The notes under the pieces: model-generated
Database searches by the model: none
What the model saw: the letters and a program-made list of their open reading frames with translations, nothing else
What the model was told of the DNA's origin: nothing
Shown: positions 6,760 through 8,273 of the stretch, piece after piece
How the letters are laid out: every line of letters begins with the position of its first letter
Position numbering within the stretch: position 1 is the stretch's first letter
Translations under genes and position numbers: made by a program
From: Oscillospiraceae bacterium
Lineage (GTDB): Bacteria > Bacillota > Clostridia > Oscillospirales > Acutalibacteraceae
Assembly (NCBI GenBank): GCA_028706415.1
Contig: JAQWBK010000054.1
Span: 1 to 8,273, forward strand
DNA length: 8,273 nt
Reading direction: 5' to 3'

Positions 6760-6786
6760 ATTATACTGCTCTCAAGTAAAAATCAA
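6760..6786 (-). promoter_or_regulatory. Possible outward promoter at a MITE end
   Basis: On the minus strand, TTGATT (6781-6786) and a perfect TATAAT (6760-6765) are separated by 15 bp, reading toward the adaptor-permease operon. The -10 hexamer spans the junction between the element end and its TTA flank. The spacing is shorter than the preferred 17 bp, so activity is doubtful. Confidence 0.25.
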
Positions 6787-6919
6787 GACATCTTTGCGGT
6801 CTGTTTTCCGCCATACAGCGTTGTTGTCGTCGGCGGGCGTCAGCCCGCTCTCCTCCTCCGCCTTGCATGACGAAATACATCCTCGCAAATTTTGTCTCAC
6901 CTTTTAATTGAGAACAGTA
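6764..6919. mobile_element. MITE-like palindromic element, copy D (156 bp, TTA duplication at the radA stop)
   Basis: Terminal inverted repeats of about 37 bp: the left begins TACTGCTCTCAAGTAAAA and the right, on the opposite strand, TACTGTTCTCAATTAAAA. Both later share GACA followed by TTTGCG. The interior carries a GCGGGC-GTCA-GCCCGC hairpin (6833-6848) and CTCCTCCTCCG, resembling the interior of copy A in opposite orientation. Direct TTA flanks both ends (6761-6763 and 6920-6922); the right one is the radA stop codon on the minus strand. It has no coding capacity, so mobilisation would need a transposase encoded elsewhere. Confidence 0.72.
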
Positions 6920-8273
6920 TTATGTAATAACTTCATAAGCATCTTTAATCATTTTTACGCCGATAAGCTCTACATCCGAACGATTTGATACCCCTTTCAG
7001 ATTGTGATAAGGCATGATTATCTTTTTGAAGCCAAGGCGGGCTGCTTCACCAATTCTGGCTTCGATATTTGTTACCGAACGAATTTCTCCTGCCAGTCCT
7101 ATTTCACCAAAAGCAACAATATCATCTTTTACAGCCTGATCCTTCAGGCTTGATATCAGGGAAAGTGCAACCGGAAGGTCGGCGGCAGGTTCATCCAGAC
7201 GAAGGCCCCCAATTACATTTATATATGCATCAAGGTTTGAAAAGAAGAAACCCGAGCGCTTTTCCAAAACCGCCAGAAGCATGGATAGGCGGTTATAATC
7301 AAAACCGGTAGCCATCCTCCTGGGATTGCCGAAGCCGGTGGGAGAAACCAAGCCCTGCACCTCTGCAAGCAGCGGACGGGTTCCCTCCATCATGCAGGCA
7401 ACACAGGTTCCGCTGACATTATGAGGTCTGCCGGAAAGCAGCATCATTGAGGGGTTTTCCACCTCGGTAAGCCCTTTGTCCCGCATTTCAAATACACCGA
7501 TTTCATTTGTAGAGCCATATCTGTTTTTCATGCATCTTAAAATTCGATAGCTTGTGTTTCGATCACCTTCAAAATACAAAACGCAGTCAACAATATGCTC
7601 CATAACCTTGGGCCCTGCAATCGCCCCATCCTTATTAACATGGCTAACTATAAAAACAGGTATATCCGCCGCTTTCGCCGAACGCATAATGGCAGAGGTA
7701 CACTCTCTAACCTGGGTAACACTGCCGGGAGCCGAGGATAAAGCAGCCAAATTCATGGTCTGTATAGAGTCAATGATTACAAGACCGGGTTTTTCCTTTT
7801 GAATATGATTAATAATTGTATCCACATCTGTTTCACACAGTATGTACAGATTATCGCTGTGAACATTCAGACGGTCTGCCCTTAATTTTAATTGACGACC
7901 CGATTCTTCGCCCGATACATAAAATATTTTAATATTATTGCCCAAATGCTGACAAATCTGAAGAAGCAAGGTTGATTTCCCTATACCCGGGTCACCCCCG
8001 ATAAGCATCAAACCGCCAGGAACGACCCCCCCTCCCAAAACCCTGTCCAACTCTTTTAGCCCTGTTTTACAGCGTTTTTCACCTTCGAGAAGTATTGTAT
8101 TAAGCGGCTGTGCAGCAGCTCTATCCGCAAGCGAACCGGCGGAGGATATTTGTCTTTTGGGCAAAACTATTTCTTCATGCAGGGAATTCCATTCACCGCA
8201 TGAAGGACATTTACCGTACCATTTAGGTGATTCGACCCCGCACTGCGAACATATATAAACCGTCTTGTTTTTT
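6920..8273 (-). CDS. radA: DNA repair protein RadA (Sms), 5' partial
   Basis: RecA-like ATPase that promotes branch migration and processing of recombination intermediates. 450 residues are visible; the frame is open at the right edge, and by comparison with the family (about 455 aa) only a few N-terminal residues are missing. The N-terminal C4 zinc finger has C8, C11, C22 and C25 (CSQCG, then KWYGKCPSCGEWNS). Walker A GGDPGIGKST lies at 92-101 and Walker B LVIIDS at 164-169. The RadA signature is KNRYGS at 249-254 (usual form KNRFGS), followed by the acidic NEIGVFEM. A Lon-protease-like C-terminal domain, without the protease role, contains NPRRMATGFDYNRL and GGLRLDEPAADLPVALSL. A TTG at 8164 is an internal codon, since the zinc finger lies upstream of it. 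The stop codon coincides with the target duplication of a MITE. Confidence 0.97.
   Translation of the reverse strand, partial: KNKTVYICSQCGVESPKWYGKCPSCGEWNSLHEEIVLPKRQISSAGSLADRAAAQPLNTILLEGEKRCKTGLKELDRVLGGGVVPGGLMLIGGDPGIGKSTLLLQICQHLGNNIKIFYVSGEESGRQLKLRADRLNVHSDNLYILCETDVDTIINHIQKEKPGLVIIDSIQTMNLAALSSAPGSVTQVRECTSAIMRSAKAADIPVFIVSHVNKDGAIAGPKVMEHIVDCVLYFEGDRNTSYRILRCMKNRYGSTNEIGVFEMRDKGLTEVENPSMMLLSGRPHNVSGTCVACMMEGTRPLLAEVQGLVSPTGFGNPRRMATGFDYNRLSMLLAVLEKRSGFFFSNLDAYINVIGGLRLDEPAADLPVALSLISSLKDQAVKDDIVAFGEIGLAGEIRSVTNIEARIGEAARLGFKKIIMPYHNLKGVSNRSDVELIGVKMIKDAYEVIT

Larger units (their letters stand above)
6504..6919. other. Intergenic region between radA and the adaptor-permease operon
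   Basis: 416 bases with no supported gene; both flanking genes read leftwards. It contains two MITE-like elements (6604-6707 and 6764-6919), a 56-bp spacer between them, and about 100 bases of very AT-rich leader before the adaptor gene with two small palindromes. No classic hairpin-plus-T-run terminator was found after radA, though the element stems could act as one. Confidence 0.7.

Noticed and set aside
6709..6763. CCAC-CGC-GTGG palindrome between the two right-hand elements
   Set aside because: Only 4-bp arms, with no context that gives it meaning.
7069..7802. Plus-strand open frames of about 80 codons opposite radA
   Set aside because: Antisense shadows of conserved radA sequence.
1..8273. 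CRISPR array, tRNA, rRNA or riboswitch
   Set aside because: No evenly spaced direct repeats and no tRNA-like or rRNA-like segments were seen. The only repeated units are the palindromic elements, which are too few and too diverged to be CRISPR repeats.

Overview
The window looks like chromosomal DNA of a low-to-moderate-GC, strictly anaerobic Firmicute of the class Clostridia. The evidence is the gene set: a long 2-hydroxyacyl-CoA dehydratase activase with paired radical-generating domains, a DUF421/DUF4363 membrane pair, a LUD-domain protein with a cysteine-rich tail, and RadA. Strong Shine-Dalgarno sites and TTG/GTG starts also fit. No plasmid, phage, rRNA, tRNA or CRISPR feature was seen, and the species cannot be named from the sequence.

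Layout, left to right. (1) 1-2003, minus strand: the N-terminal 667 residues of a large acyl-CoA dehydratase activase, cut by the left edge. (2) 2004-2367: divergent intergenic region holding a diverged palindromic repeat. (3) 2368-3045 and 3042-3422, plus strand: a YetF-like DUF421 membrane protein and a DUF4363-like protein, overlapping by 4 bp. (4) 3457-4125, minus: a LUD-domain protein whose reading frame stays open upstream into a short palindromic element. (5) 5532-6503 then 4346-5539, minus: a membrane-fusion (adaptor) protein and a MacB/FtsX-type ABC permease, overlapping by 8 bp, with no ATPase gene beside them. (6) 6504-6919: gene-free stretch holding two more palindromic elements. 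(7) 6920-8273, minus: radA, nearly complete, cut by the right edge just before its start.

The genes do not form one pathway. The clear functional units are the two-gene DUF421/DUF4363 operon and the adaptor-permease operon.

The most interesting signal lies between the genes. Four non-coding elements of about 100-190 bp (2109-2300, 4193-4293, 6604-6707, 6764-6919) appear to share the terminal inverted repeat pattern TACTrnTyC. Three of them are flanked by direct 3-bp repeats (TAA, TAA, TTA). They look like one family of miniature inverted-repeat elements (MITEs) with a TWA target. One sits exactly on the radA stop codon. Another lies upstream of the LUD gene and creates a false N-terminal extension of it.
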